Of a stretch of 64,000 nucleotides of DNA, positions 45,060 through 56,076 are shown piece by piece. The notes under the pieces were generated by a model that saw nothing but the letters and a program-made list of their open reading frames with translations, was not told where the DNA came from and searched no databases. How positions within the stretch are numbered: the stretch's first letter is position 1; each line of letters opens with the position of its first letter. The position numbers and the translations under genes were made by a program. The DNA is taken from NCBI RefSeq assembly GCF_001653235.2, contig NW_019154045.1, positions 310,001 through 374,000 of the forward strand, written 5' to 3'. Source of the stretch: Pochonia chlamydosporia 170 (taxonomy: Eukaryota > Ascomycota > Sordariomycetes > Hypocreales > Clavicipitaceae).

Positions 45060-45871
45060 GGTTTTCGCTGGAGAGCTATGGTAGACGACGCGACAGCATG
45101 TGTGTCCTGGCTGTTTGTGTCCTGGACGTGCTTCATATCTGTGGCAACATGGGATAAGGTTTGCTAAATATCCGCTTCAGGGATCCAATTCTACTTTCAG
45201 CTCCTCACCCGACTCGCAGCACATGCCAGAAACATTGCTTTTATGCAACCCGACCAGGCTGGACAGCCGAGCTAGGTTACTATTTGCCGTTGTGGTATTA
45301 GTTACCCCAACCCCTAAACAGTCAAGACACGGGAATGCAACCAAAATGGTCGAGATGCATTCTTGTCTTGACTCCTCCGCGAATTATATCACACGACAGT
45401 GTTGGGAACCTTGGGACGGCACACACTTGGCTCCACTTCCCCTCCATTTCGGTCGGGAAGGTGAACCTTGCTTCATATCGGGCCGCGAGCTAAAAGCCAT
45501 TTTGCCGAAGTTGGGGGTGCGTTGTGGAAATTTGATCTCGTCACATCAAAAATAGAGGAGAGGTCACCGGAAAGTTGCCGTTGCTTCTCCGAATGTTTGT
45601 TGGATGCTAGAGAATGTGGCGTTTATTGAGTTATTGGAAATATAAACTTTTGCAACTCTCAACTCTTTTTCTATCTTCGAATACTCTTGCGGCTTACGGA
45701 GTACAAGCACACCAAGATCTCCAACTGCAAGGAACAAACCAGCCTAAAGGAACAAGAGCACAGACACACACCCCAGCTAGGAGTAGAAAATCCAAACTCC
45801 ATGAGGATCAGTCCCCTCTGGTTCTACATGCAAAGTCTAATTTTGCACGGCTGTTTCTCCGCGGTCGGCAC
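45060..45871. other. Intergenic region, monooxygenase promoter
   Basis: About 812 bp holding the monooxygenase promoter and the 3' end of the DUF6528-like gene. One TACTCCGTA motif (as TACGGAGTA) at about 45695-45703. A 151-codon frame here begins in the promoter and lacks coding features. Confidence 0.45.
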
Positions 45872-47047
45872 TCAGTACTTGGCCTTGGGCCAACCAGGAA
45901 TATCCTGGAACCAACGACTCCTGTACATCTGGCCAGAAAACTTCATAGGGCTCTGCAGCTTGCCACCAGAGACACGATTGACCTGGTACCCCTGGGCCGG
46001 ACCCTGCCACGGCGCCTGCACGTAGATGAAGTCGCCGTTGGATGCCAAGCTCACGCTCTTGATGTCGGACTGAGAAATGCGATGGCCATTCTTGCCGACG
46101 CGGTTGTCGATAGGCGCGAACCCTGGAACGTACTTGTTGACGACGTCTTGACCGTGCTCAATCTTACGTGTTGCCAAGTCGAAAACGTATAGGTCCAAAT
46201 CCGTGGCCACAAGAAGCTTGCGCTGGTTAGGGATGCCGGTGACATCGTGGGAACCTTCTGACCATTCCGCCCAATCCTGATGGCTGGAGCCGTCCCATTC
46301 AGTCGTCAGTTGGTAGCCAGGACTGAGGTGGTACGAGATTGTAGGTGATGTCTGACCGAACAGGCCCTTCTTGTCATCCCATTTGTACGCACTCAGTTGC
46401 GGTTTCGAGCCAGCATGTTCCGGGTTTCCGTCGTTTCCAGCCGCCCAGAGAGTGATGTCCTGGCGATCCCAGATGAGACCGTGGACCGCGACAGTGCCTG
46501 TGAGAATTTGGACGGGCTGGATGTCGTCCTTAAGCCCTGCTGCCAGGTCGTAGATCCGGATGCTGTCTTTCGAGTTGGCGTCGTCGGTGGTGGCGACAGC
46601 TACCTTGTGGCCTGGAAGCAGCTCTGCCGTGTGACTGTTCCTCATGCTGGGCAAGATGCACTTTCCAAACGTAATCTTGCCGTCGCTGGATTCCCCCGGA
46701 TGGTGATTGATCATGACGACGGCGCCGTGGTAGATGGCGAGGATGCTTCTGCCGTTGGCTGCCCATTTGACTTCAGGCATCCAGTATGCGTCCCAAGTTA
46801 AGCACTTTTGTAGCTGGTTTGAGACTCCTTGCGCAATGGCGTTTGCCGCGGTCCATTTCCAGCTGGGCTTGCCGTTGACATCGTGAACCACAATGGCGGC
46901 TGGGCTGCCCGATGATGAATCCTGCATGACGCCGGTGACGATGTCGGGGCTGGCTGCTCTTTCGACGAGCTGGTTCACGGGGTTAGCCTGTACCGACATT
47001 AGTTGTGCGGCACCTCCTAGGAGGCAAGTTGGAAGTGAGAATCGCAT
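45872..47047 (-). CDS. Secreted propeller-like protein (DUF6528-like)
   Basis: A single exon of 391 residues. An N-terminal signal peptide is clear (MRFSLPTCLLGGAAQLMSVQA, cleavage near residue 22), so the protein should enter the secretory pathway. The body is a series of short beta-rich blocks with Trp and Asp (VVHDVNGKPSWKWTAANA, EVKWAANGRSILAIYHGAVVMI, HGLIWDRQDITLWAAGND, LLVATDLDLYVFDLATRKI), consistent with a beta-propeller of the DUF6528 kind. No catalytic motif is recognisable. It may bind a ligand or polysaccharide. The family name is tentative; secretion is more secure. Confidence 0.75.
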   Translation of the reverse strand: MRFSLPTCLLGGAAQLMSVQANPVNQLVERAASPDIVTGVMQDSSSGSPAAIVVHDVNGKPSWKWTAANAIAQGVSNQLQKCLTWDAYWMPEVKWAANGRSILAIYHGAVVMINHHPGESSDGKITFGKCILPSMRNSHTAELLPGHKVAVATTDDANSKDSIRIYDLAAGLKDDIQPVQILTGTVAVHGLIWDRQDITLWAAGNDGNPEHAGSKPQLSAYKWDDKKGLFGQTSPTISYHLSPGYQLTTEWDGSSHQDWAEWSEGSHDVTGIPNQRKLLVATDLDLYVFDLATRKIEHGQDVVNKYVPGFAPIDNRVGKNGHRISQSDIKSVSLASNGDFIYVQAPWQGPAQGYQVNRVSGGKLQSPMKFSGQMYRSRWFQDIPGWPKAKY

Positions 47048-47772
47048 GTTTCTGTATATATGTTTCTTTGTACTTGGCTGCGGTTGATGTAGTACAGGCG
47101 TTTCCGCGATCTCAGATGAGGAGAAACAGTCCAGACATTGTGGTGTCTCGCTCGCCTCTATTTATACTTGACATGGGAGAGAGCTCGTATACAGTGCTAC
47201 GCTGCCCGTTCTGTAATTACCCAAGTCTATGGAAGGAGAAACGGTCTGCATCGCTTCCATGGTGGCCATGTAGCCCAGTACGAGGAGGATTTCGGCAAAT
47301 ACCAGTAAGAGACTAGAGTCTCCGAACAGTCGTACGAGCTCGCCGGATGAGGTCGCGTGGTCTTGCAAAATCTTCCACGAATGTCTATCTGGTTCTTTGA
47401 GCCAAAGGAGTTTAACTACTTCATGCCATTTAGCACATTTCCTTATAAGAGTCTTGTTTGATGTATTGGCTTGGATAATAGGAAAGATGGGGCATCAACC
47501 CTATCAAACACGTCTGCTTAGACCTCTTCTCATTTTGCAGCAAGTGAGACCCTGGCAAAGCTATAACATGACACAAAATGAGTTTGTGCCTTTTCAAGTT
47601 GTGATTTCTTTCAAAAATGTAACAAAATGCAAATTAAAGAAACTCGCCAACTGACAAGATTTAGAGTAGAGTGTACAGCAGCCCATCCAAACCTGGCCAA
47701 AATGAAGCCCAATCGCCATACTATATTCCACTTACCCAAAGGACTAAATATACATCCACCACAAATAGTAAG
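47048..47772. other. Intergenic region
   Basis: About 725 bp with the promoter of the secreted protein and the 3' flank of the amine oxidase. Only short frames; nothing supported. Confidence 0.45.
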
Positions 47773-49146
47773 CTATTTCTTGCCCATCACGGCCATCACC
47801 TCAGCCGCCGCTCTCAGCCCAGAACACACAGCTCCCTCCATATACCCGCTCCAACTAGTTGACGTTTCCGTTCCAGCCCAGTGAACACGTCCAATTGGTT
47901 TCCGAACCCATTCTCCTAAACTGGTCCACGTCCCAGGCAAGGGAACGCCAACGGGACACCCGCCTGACCATTTTTCATTCATCATGCTGTGAATGGACAA
48001 ACGAGTTGGCTTGCCGCCCTCGCTGCCGAAACCACTTCCTAGTTCTTGTAAGACGATCTTTTCTCTCTGCTGTTGCGTCATTTCCAGAAACGCGAGTGCC
48101 TTGGACGCGGCTATAAACCCAATAACCATGCCATACTCTCCGTCAATAGGTGAAACGTCATTCATAAGTCCAATGTATCCATCTGGACTGACGACTTCCC
48201 CACGAAGTCCCATTTCTCGCCAAAATGGCTTCGAGTACGTCGCCATGATCTTCCAGTATTTGCCCATTGGCATACTCTCAAGGAGCTTAACTTTCTGGGT
48301 GGGTAGAGGTGGTGTAAAGTCCACTTTGAGGATAATCGGTGGTGGTGTAGCGAAAATAACACGGTTTGCTGTATAAACACCCTTTGCTGTCTTCACTACA
48401 ACATGCTCATCCTCATCTTGATGATCAACCGCCGTGACAGGTTCTTCCAGATGCACCGCCCCTGAGCCAAGTTGCTTCTGGATACAATTCGCGACTGCTT
48501 GTCCACCGCCCACCATGAGCTGCATCTGCGCACCTTGATCATTCGTCGACAAGACGGTGAGACTGACTCCAGCTTTACAATACCAAAGGGCATGCAGCAT
48601 ACTAACCTGCGAAATATCCGCACCCCAAATCAGTTCAAACGGAAGTCGCATGATATCCTTGCCGCTGCGTGTCCAGGACTTAAGGCGCACCCATTCTGCC
48701 AGCGTCTGGTGATCTAGTTTCTTTGCGTTTTCTGTTTTCCATGGCTCCTCGAGGTTGACTTTGGCGGACATGTTCTCAAACGTCTTTAATACGCGACCTG
48801 CGTCTATGAGCCCCCATATTGGCAGGGGAGGTAATAAATCAGACGAGTATTTCTTTGTCTGGCCTTTATACCGAAATACACTCTTTCCTTGGAGTGGGAC
48901 GTCATATGTGCGAATGTCATATTCTGATGCTAGTTTGTACATGTTGGGTTGCTGGACGCCGAGGAACATGGCGCCGTAGTCTTCGTATGTTCCGTCGTCG
49001 AGGTGTTTTGTCCATGCTCGACCGCCGACGCGATCACGCGCTTCCAAGACGAGGATTGACTTGCCATTTTCAGAGAGCGCTTTTGCAGCTGAGAGACCGG
49101 CATATCCGGCGCCGACGATGATGCAGTCGTATGTGTTGGTGGGCAT
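47773..49146 (-). CDS. Flavin monoamine oxidase
   Basis: FAD-dependent oxidation of amines to aldehydes with release of ammonia and hydrogen peroxide. The first true ATG is at 49146, giving 457 residues (codons upstream in frame are not ATG). The N-terminal dinucleotide motif CIIVGAGYAGLSAA has GAGYAG at 12-17; LEARDRVGGRAWT follows and is characteristic of the MAO family. The C-terminal FAD segment is RVHWAGTETSTSWSGYMEGAV. The sequence SGGC (Cys397) matches the position that carries covalent FAD in animal MAO, whereas Aspergillus MAO-N is non-covalent. No C-terminal membrane helix or clear peroxisomal signal (ends VMGKK). It sits upstream of a Zn2Cys6 regulator on the same strand. Confidence 0.93.
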   Translation of the reverse strand: MPTNTYDCIIVGAGYAGLSAAKALSENGKSILVLEARDRVGGRAWTKHLDDGTYEDYGAMFLGVQQPNMYKLASEYDIRTYDVPLQGKSVFRYKGQTKKYSSDLLPPLPIWGLIDAGRVLKTFENMSAKVNLEEPWKTENAKKLDHQTLAEWVRLKSWTRSGKDIMRLPFELIWGADISQVSMLHALWYCKAGVSLTVLSTNDQGAQMQLMVGGGQAVANCIQKQLGSGAVHLEEPVTAVDHQDEDEHVVVKTAKGVYTANRVIFATPPPIILKVDFTPPLPTQKVKLLESMPMGKYWKIMATYSKPFWREMGLRGEVVSPDGYIGLMNDVSPIDGEYGMVIGFIAASKALAFLEMTQQQREKIVLQELGSGFGSEGGKPTRLSIHSMMNEKWSGGCPVGVPLPGTWTSLGEWVRKPIGRVHWAGTETSTSWSGYMEGAVCSGLRAAAEVMAVMGKK

Positions 49147-49548
49147 TAGAGACAACGTGGGGTGTGGGTGAGTGTTTGGCTGACGTGAGGAATAAGAGTT
49201 GTAGATTTCTTGAAGGGACGGGGAGCTGAGGTTAAATGGGAGAAATGTCTAGTTATATATTCATCTGCCTGTGCCTAATATTTTGGGCGCCACAGTCTTG
49301 TAAGCTGGCTGATGCTAATCTGGCGTTTTCCCCAGCTTACGGGACGCGTAGATCTTATCTAGCCGCAATCTAAGCAGCTTGGCAGTGCCTCACAAAATTG
49401 CCTGGTTTTCGTACTTGACGCACGACGATTTGCTCGACTTAAGTGGAATGTGGTCATGTTACAAATTACGAGGATGCCGTCTAAAACATGCAAGATATTA
49501 CACATGTCGAATCAGACCCCAAGTCTCCCGCACTGAAGCTTGGTCACA
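49147..49548. other. Intergenic region, amine oxidase promoter
   Basis: About 402 bp; holds the amine oxidase promoter and the 3' flank of the regulator gene. No coding frame or clear motif recognised. Confidence 0.45.
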
Positions 49549-51202
49549 CTACAAGATGGATATCGAAAGGCCATGTTTCCTCATGACGAATTCTAGCCCA
49601 TGAGGCCCCCACGCTCGCGGATCGTCATCCTCCCAGAGCTTCTCGAGAGCCACCTTTATAAGAGATAGGTGTCTCATCTGGAATCTTGAATTGACCAGCC
49701 CGGCTGCCAACTCACGTCGCCATCCCTCATCTTCTAAACACGATCCAGCAACAACTATCGCCCAGAGGGTGTTTGAGGAGGCCGGCAGCCCTTCCAGCCG
49801 TTCCGACAATTCCACAACAGCGGCTACATGGCTTTCTACCGACCGTCGAACGCTTGGCGATGGGGGAGATGAGCCCAACGGCGCAACCAGAGTGTATATG
49901 TGCAGACCATGGCGGAGACATTCTGCCGCCATGGCTTGTTGTTCATGTTCAACCAAGCGATCATGGTTCACGGATGTTGGTTCGCTTGGAGGTTGCAGGA
50001 TTTCGTCACCTTCCAACGTCCAGCCACTGATTCTGCCGGACAGGTCATCAAGAGCAGCTTCAAATTCTGTGCCAGGAGCGCCAATGCCGGCTTGCTCTTC
50101 TGCCAGTCGCCAAGTGTGTAGGCTTTTCGCCACGGGTATGAGTTCGAAAAGCCCACGACAGCCAGCGAAAATGGCCCCATTGGACGACAAGGTCTGGCTG
50201 AGCAAGCAACACGAGTTTGCGACTTGGTCGGGAACGGCATTAGGTGAGTTAAACGCATGAGATGGCAAGATCACATTGCTGAAAGCGAGGTACAGTAGCA
50301 CCTCGAGTGATAAAGCTACGGTCTCGTCCGTCGGATCATTTGGACTCGGAGCTTTCGCTCTGTGGCTCTCGGACAGGCGATGAAACAGTTGGCTGAGGGC
50401 TGCAAGGTGCATGGACAAGGCTGAAGTCGGTGATCCAGCTAGAACCTGCAATCAGTGTTAGTTCCGGCGTTATACGGTTTGCCTTGGGGACGATGATATT
50501 GAACCGAAATGACTATACCTCATAGTGGCACAGAAAGGCCAACGTTAGTAACAGTGGAGAAATGGTATCTGTGTTCTTGAAGTCCGCAACGGCGATTGTG
50601 TTTTGCACACTTCGAATGACTTGTAGATAGTGCTTCCGCATTGACGCTTCAACACGCGTCGCATCATCGCCGGAGGGCAGCTTGTATGACAGGTGAGCAC
50701 CACTTAAAGCCAAGACAATATGCATTAAAGTCGGATCCCAGCAAGCTTTGGGGACAACACAGGTCAAGAATGGGTTGACAATTGGTGTTCCCGTTGCGAG
50801 TATGGCGGCTGTTTCGGTTACGTAGTGTTGTAAGAGACGGCTTGAATCGCACGTCAAGTCATAAGCAGGGTTGCCATACTTGAATGACGGAGAGACAAGA
50901 GTCAAGGGATTTGCATTCTGACGATTAGATAGACCGTATTGTGCAGACTTTGGGGTATACCCTTGTGTCTGTGCCTGCCGTTGATCTTGAACTCCAGCCG
51001 ATGTCGTCTCTGGCCATTCACAGGGAACCTTGCTCTTGAGGCATGACGAGCAATGTGGTCGTGTCTCGTCGCATTTCTTCTTGCGTCTGCGGCACATCAG
51101 GCAACCTGACTTGGTGCGAGAGTGTCTTAATCGGAATTTGGTCGGATAAGGAGCACCTGTCCGAGTCGCCGCTCCTTGTGAAACCTCAACTTGGGCTTGC
51201 AT
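49549..51202 (-). CDS. Zn(II)2Cys6 transcription factor with fungal_trans_2-type C-terminus
   Basis: A nuclear DNA-binding regulator, 526 residues from two exons (51202-50519 and 50445-49549, intron GTATAG...TTGCAG; 684+897 nt). The ATG at 51202 (MQAQVEV) is the first in frame. The binuclear cluster has Cys34, Cys37, Cys44, Cys51, Cys54 and Cys61 (C-x2-C-x6-C-x6-C-x2-C-x6-C) with basic RRRKKK between. The remainder is the helical middle region typical of fungal_trans_2/DUF3468 regulators (HYVTETAAIL...NPFLTCVVPKACWDPTLMHIVLALSGAHLSY) and reaches a C-terminus near LEKLWEDDDPRAWGPHGLEFVM. It lies between an amine oxidase and an epoxide hydrolase, so it is the best candidate regulator of the surrounding block. 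It would bind CGG/CCG half-sites. Confidence 0.93.
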
Positions 51203-52223
51203 CTTGTTGTTGTGATGCAATGGTTGGGCTGTGTTTGGCTGGTCGTGGCGTCTGTATGTCTCGTGGATTTCTGAATGTGTGAACTTCAACTTCCCAGGCG
51301 TGCACGGTTATCTACGCGCATTCTTGTTGACGCTTGAACATGGACGGTTACCGTCCGTCGAAAGAAGGCCATCTGTCAAATCGACGGAAAGCAATGCAAG
51401 CAAGTCTGAGAAGATGGATGATGGACTGTAAGCTCAGTCGTCATCACGTCGACGATGTCAGTGGACGGATGGATATCAGCTCTTATCTAAGCGACGAAGC
51501 TTCTTATCTAGCCGTGGCCAATCCCATCAATTGATCTCCAGTCATCCAGCCAGTCCAGGCTCAAGACATCGCTGGTTGTGTGGGCCCCACATGCAGCTTT
51601 AGTGGCTACATGTGCTGCAAGTCACTGGAGGGCTGAGATACTTCTGTGCTGCCTGGCGTTCAAATGTTTGGGGAAGCTTCAATGTTCGTCTGTCATCCCA
51701 CACACCAGACCAGACAGCATCATCCAGTCTGACGCGACAAGGCAGCAAACACCAGTTCCGACGAATGAGTTCCATCATCATCATCAACAGGCTCGGGACT
51801 TACCGAAACCAATCATTACCGTGCCAGACCAATCGTCAATGCTGGTCAATTGTCACCCTCCACCTTCACCAGGCCCCAAGTTACATCGCACAGCTCCAGC
51901 TGCCACACGTCAAGTCTCGATGGGGAAATACCCTGCGACACCAACACATTGTCTCTGGCATCCTCATGCCAAAATGACCCAGACGCCCACGAGACATAAG
52001 CGGTAGGGACATTCTTCGAATTTTCGAGAACATTCGAGGTACGCCTACTATTCCAACGAACAACCTTGGACATCGATATATGGAGACGTCTGGGATATAT
52101 ATATTTGTGTTTACACTGACAGATGTCGTCTTGTTTTGTAGCATGAAAGTGCCATCATCATCTCATGCAGTGTTCTTTTTACTCACCCGGCACTACTTCA
52201 TTTACTTTTAATTACACCATAAG
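51203..52223. other. Divergent promoter region (regulator/epoxide hydrolase)
   Basis: About 1.0 kb between the divergent Zn2Cys6 gene and epoxide hydrolase. Contains a short ATC microsatellite near 51770-51790 and CA-rich stretches; open frames of up to 142 codons lack coding character. No clear CGG inverted repeat was found by eye. Confidence 0.45.
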
Positions 52224-53705
52224 ATGGCAGACTACGCAAACATCCCGCCCAATGCAACTCTCAATGTCCATCCGTTCAAAGCACACGTCGACGAGGCCAA
52301 GTTGCAACACTTCAGGCAATTGCTGGAGTTATCTCCAATTGGCCCCGCGGTATTTGAGAACACCAATGCCGGAAACAAGTTTGGAATCAAGAGAGATTGG
52401 CTTGTAAATGCCAAAAATGTCTGGTTAAATGACTTTGACTGGCGAAAACACGAAGATCGCATCAATTCCTACCCCAACTTCCAGACAACGGTCCAAGACT
52501 CTGAGGGTAACTCGATCGATGTTCACTTCCTGGCTCTGTTTTCTGAAAAGAAAGATGCCGTTCCAATAGCTTTCTTCCACGGCTGGCCGGGTTCAGTCTG
52601 CGATTTCATTGACATGCTGGACCTCATTAAGCAAAAGTACTCACCCGCGGATTTGCCTTATCATGTCATTGTGCCCTCGCTTCCCGGCTACGCCTACTCT
52701 TCCAGCCTTCCTCTGGACGTTGATTACGGTATTGACCTGGCAGCAGGGGCGATGCATAATCTGATGCTTGGGTTGGGCTTCGGCTCTGGCTACCTGGTTC
52801 AAGGTGGTGACGTCGGCAGCTTCGTGAGTCGAATGCTCGCGTTGCAGCAGGACGCGTGCAAGGGAATGCACGTCACACAGATGGGCACGCCGCCACTAGA
52901 CAAGAATCCTCCCATGTCCGATGACGAAAAGCTAGCGGTGCACAAGGCCACCGAGTTCATGGATACAGCGAATGGATTTGCGCTGGAGCAGGGCCAGCGG
53001 CCAGCAACTATTGGTCTTGCGTTGAGTGCCAGTCCGTTGGCGCTGCTTAGTTGGTAAGTATGATGCCAAACCTACTGAACTCACCAGTATCACTTTGAGC
53101 TATTGGGGTAGTCGCTAACATGGAGTGCAGGATTGGAGAGAAGCTTCTTGCGTGGACCGACGACGATGTCCCACTCGACAAGATCCTCGAAAGTGTTACA
53201 TTGTATTGGATGACGGATACATTTCCTCGAGCCATGTATCACAACCGCGGAGTACGTTGCACCCTTTTGCGCACTTCAAAGATACGCACTAACAATGCTC
53301 TGTAGCTGGGCAATGCGCACGACAAGCCCAAGATTGCGAGAACGAGTGTCGTAAGTTTTATACACAACAGCCCAACCCTTGGGCAAACAAACAGGAGCTA
53401 ACCTCTATTAGTTCTCAAAATTAACGGCGATTCAACTCCCATACGTCGATAAACCATGTGGCTACTCTTTGTTTGCCAATGAGATTGTCCCCGTACCAAA
53501 AAGCTGGGCGGAAAAGAGCTGCAATCTTGTGACATTCAATAAACACGACGCAGGCGGCCATTTTGCGGTAAGTGAGCTGTGGGTGCAAGCATGAATATTT
53601 TCTAACTTTGTGCAGGCCATGGAAAAGCCACATGAGCTACTTGCTGATGTGGAGGAGTATATCAAGGTGGCTTGGAGGGTTGGCGACTCGGCGTCTGGAG
53701 AGTGA
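52224..53705 (+). CDS. Epoxide hydrolase (EHN-type, microsomal-like)
   Basis: An alpha/beta hydrolase that opens epoxides to diols. Five exons (52224-53053, 53131-53251, 53306-53350, 53412-53567, 53616-53705) sum to 1242 nt, 413 residues, all junctions in frame with GTAAGT/GTACGT donors. The N-terminal EHN lid domain covers about residues 10-115. The oxyanion motif HGWPG is at 119-123 and the nucleophile Asp196 sits in VQGGDVGSF. Candidate substrate Tyr is in LYWMTDTFPRAMY and the catalytic His in HDAGGHFAAMEKP. Length and order match fungal microsomal-type epoxide hydrolases. No targeting signal is obvious. It neighbours a P450 that could produce its epoxide substrate. Confidence 0.93.
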
Positions 53706-54106
53706 GATTGCCATGTAAAATGACATGGAGTGAGATGGAACGAAGTCGTGGGATGTCGCGGGTCTATATACTCTCAACTGGCTTGTCAGATTGAACAGTG
53801 GAGCAGGACAAGGATTCCCAGGCAAACATGACGGATGTGGAGAGATCGCACAGGCTAGATCTAGCGAAGTACCAGGAGTTCAAAGATACTTTTACACAAG
53901 TCACTGGTATTGACTGTGATCCTGTCCGTCATGAGACTTTTATGCCCAACGACACGCATGGAGCACCGTGAGACCAAGGCAGAAGTTATTACTTGAATTC
54001 CATGGAATCGCATCACCCTGCAAAAGTGAAGTTATATTCATACATTCTCATGTTTCTTCAGTACCCTCCGATGCCTGCCACTCACACGCCCGGAGCAACA
54101 TCCCAA
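53706..54106. other. Intergenic region with small ORF
   Basis: About 400 bp between the epoxide hydrolase stop and P450 stop. It contains a 47-residue ORF, listed separately; otherwise nothing is recognised. Confidence 0.45.
53828..53971 (+). CDS. Small ORF, 47 aa, unrecognised
   Basis: An ATG in good context (gcaaacATGAC) opens a 48-codon frame that looks coding: MTDVERSHRLDLAKYQEF, then a helix-like KDTFTQVTGIDCDPVRHETF and a polar end. It is too short for a known enzyme and lies just downstream of the epoxide hydrolase. It may be a genuine small gene, the remnant of a decayed neighbour, or an exon of an unseen transcript. No signal peptide. Confidence 0.3.
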   Translation: MTDVERSHRLDLAKYQEFKDTFTQVTGIDCDPVRHETFMPNDTHGAP

Positions 54107-56076
54107 TTATCGACGTTCCATCCTGACATTCACACCGGACAGCCTCAAAAACCAACCATTCTTCACTGTCCACTCCTTCTCCGGATCAACAAGCTCAAGC
54201 TTGTATCTCTGCACAAGCGTCGAAATGACCTTGTATATTTCCAGATTTGCAATGTGCCTCCCACCGCACATACGGCTGCCGGCTCCAAACGTAATATCCG
54301 CGTTATTCATTCCGTGAAGCCGTTCATTGTACTTCTCGACGCTCTCTTTAGGGCCTTGCAGCCAGCGCTCTGGTCTAAAGACTTCACTGTCTTCGCCAAA
54401 GGGACTGGTCCGATTAACAATATACGGGTTCATTCCTACCATGAATCCCTCTGGGACGAAACTGCCGTCTGGCAAGTGAAGACCAGAGGATGGCACGTAG
54501 CGCTCGAGCGGCATCCCGACTGCAGGGTGAAGTCTCATTGCCTCACGTATCACGGCATCCAAGTAGGGTAGCTCACGAGCTTCTTTGTACGATATCGGTC
54601 GATCTGTTGGTAATTTGGCGCTTAGAACCTCATTTTCTAAACGTTGCCACACTTTGGGATGCTTGAGACCCAGGTATACCGTCGCTGTTAGGGTGATGGC
54701 GGTTGTATCGGCGCCTGCAATGAGGTTTATAAGAAGATAGCTAATTTCTTTAGCATCAGTTTGCTAGCATCTAGGGAGATATGTGGGATTGGTTACGAAG
54801 AGCAACTCTCACGAGTTACCTTGGAACCGGAATGCACACTCACCTCTGAAGTTGCCCCGAAGTGACTATATCCTGGTGCGACTTTTGCGCCTCGATAAAC
54901 CCGTCCAGGAAATCAGGATTCGCAACATCGTGTATATGCCCATCCTTTCCAGCCAGTCTGTTCTCGAGACGTTCCCGCGCAATTGTATTTGCCGTCGTGA
55001 ATGGTGCTTTGGAAAGGAGCTTCAAGATGGGATTTTGGGCGACCGCAAAGTCCAAAACTGGGATCTGTCCAACAGTGGCAAGATAATTCATGGCCATCTC
55101 AGAGTCCGCTAGTGAACCGTCAAAGTCGTAACCGTGCTTCATGTAGCCGAAGGGCTGGCTGAAGGTGATGTCGCCAACAACGTCCCAACAATCTAGTATG
55201 TCTGTCAGCGTTTGTTTCTGGCTAACCGGAAAAAAATTGTCATCAGTTACTAACAGTATAGGAACCATTGATCCAACTCGCATGATTTTCCTTTGTTTTG
55301 GCCTTCAATAAAGCGAGTTTCGAGTTCTTCCCACAGCTGAGAGATTGCGTTGTCGACATGTTTCTCGATACCCAGGGCATAAGACATGGAGTATAATTTG
55401 CCAATTGGTCGTCTGACTCTAGCATGCTCTTTTCTATCTGAAATGCCGAATATGTTGTATGTGACTTTGCCGGTCCATGATCTTGTTGAACCACCATGGT
55501 AGAATTCAGTCTAAATACGTATCTTTGTCAACAATATTCCACGGGTCGTGCTTTTGCAAAGAAAATAGTGTAATGGCTGTTGAGGGCCTTGATTTGATGG
55601 GAGATTTCATTGGCCACTTTGAAGGCTTGTTGGCGCAAATTGTCTAGTCAACACTACTTACTTTCTCCCAGTCATTCTCAAACTTATAAATCGTCTTAAT
55701 CAGTGAAGGGTCTGAAAGACTGAGCAGATTCGGCCCAATGCGAACCACTGGACCGTATTTACGGTGCAGTTCGTCAACTACCAAATGAGAGTTGAGTTTC
55801 AGTACATGGTAGAATCTCCACAGGTTTGTCCAACCTGTCACAACGTTTGTTCATTAGCTACTGGCAACTACGCAAGCTTTGAATTTCGTAGTTCACGCTT
55901 CTTATAGAATTTTTCGTACCTGCAAGATATGGTCCTGGATATTTTCTCAATGGTGATGTTGAGTATGTCCACACTCTCCCAATGGCCCACGCCAAGACAA
56001 CAAGGGCCACAACCTCTATCAGTCCATAACGGGGCTGGAGAGCACCTCTCAGCGTGTCCAATATCCCCGCAAGCAT
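54107..56076 (-). CDS. Cytochrome P450, pisatin-demethylase-like
   Basis: A membrane-anchored haem monooxygenase. Five exons (56076-55920, 55834-55662, 55510-55255, 55192-54844, 54740-54107) sum to 1569 nt, 522 residues, all in frame. The N-terminal anchor is LIEVVALVVLAWAIGRVW, then PLRKYPGPYLAGWTNLWR. The I-helix reads LIAGADTTAI, the ExxR motif is in VIREAMRLHP, the PERW box is FRPERWLQGP and the haem site is FGAGSRMCGG with Cys470. The run WLQGPKESVEKYNERLHGM before the haem loop resembles the pisatin demethylase group, whose best-known member demethylates a plant phytoalexin. Substrate here is unknown. It is convergent with the epoxide hydrolase and divergent from the rhodopsin-domain gene. 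Confidence 0.92.

Noticed and set aside
45100..45555. A 151-codon plus-strand frame in the monooxygenase promoter
   Set aside because: Composition is unbiased and it begins just outside the monooxygenase start on the opposite strand; no family resemblance.
51578..52006. A 142-codon frame before the epoxide hydrolase
   Set aside because: Low-complexity His/Pro from an ATC/CAT microsatellite; overlapping frames in other phases are equally long.
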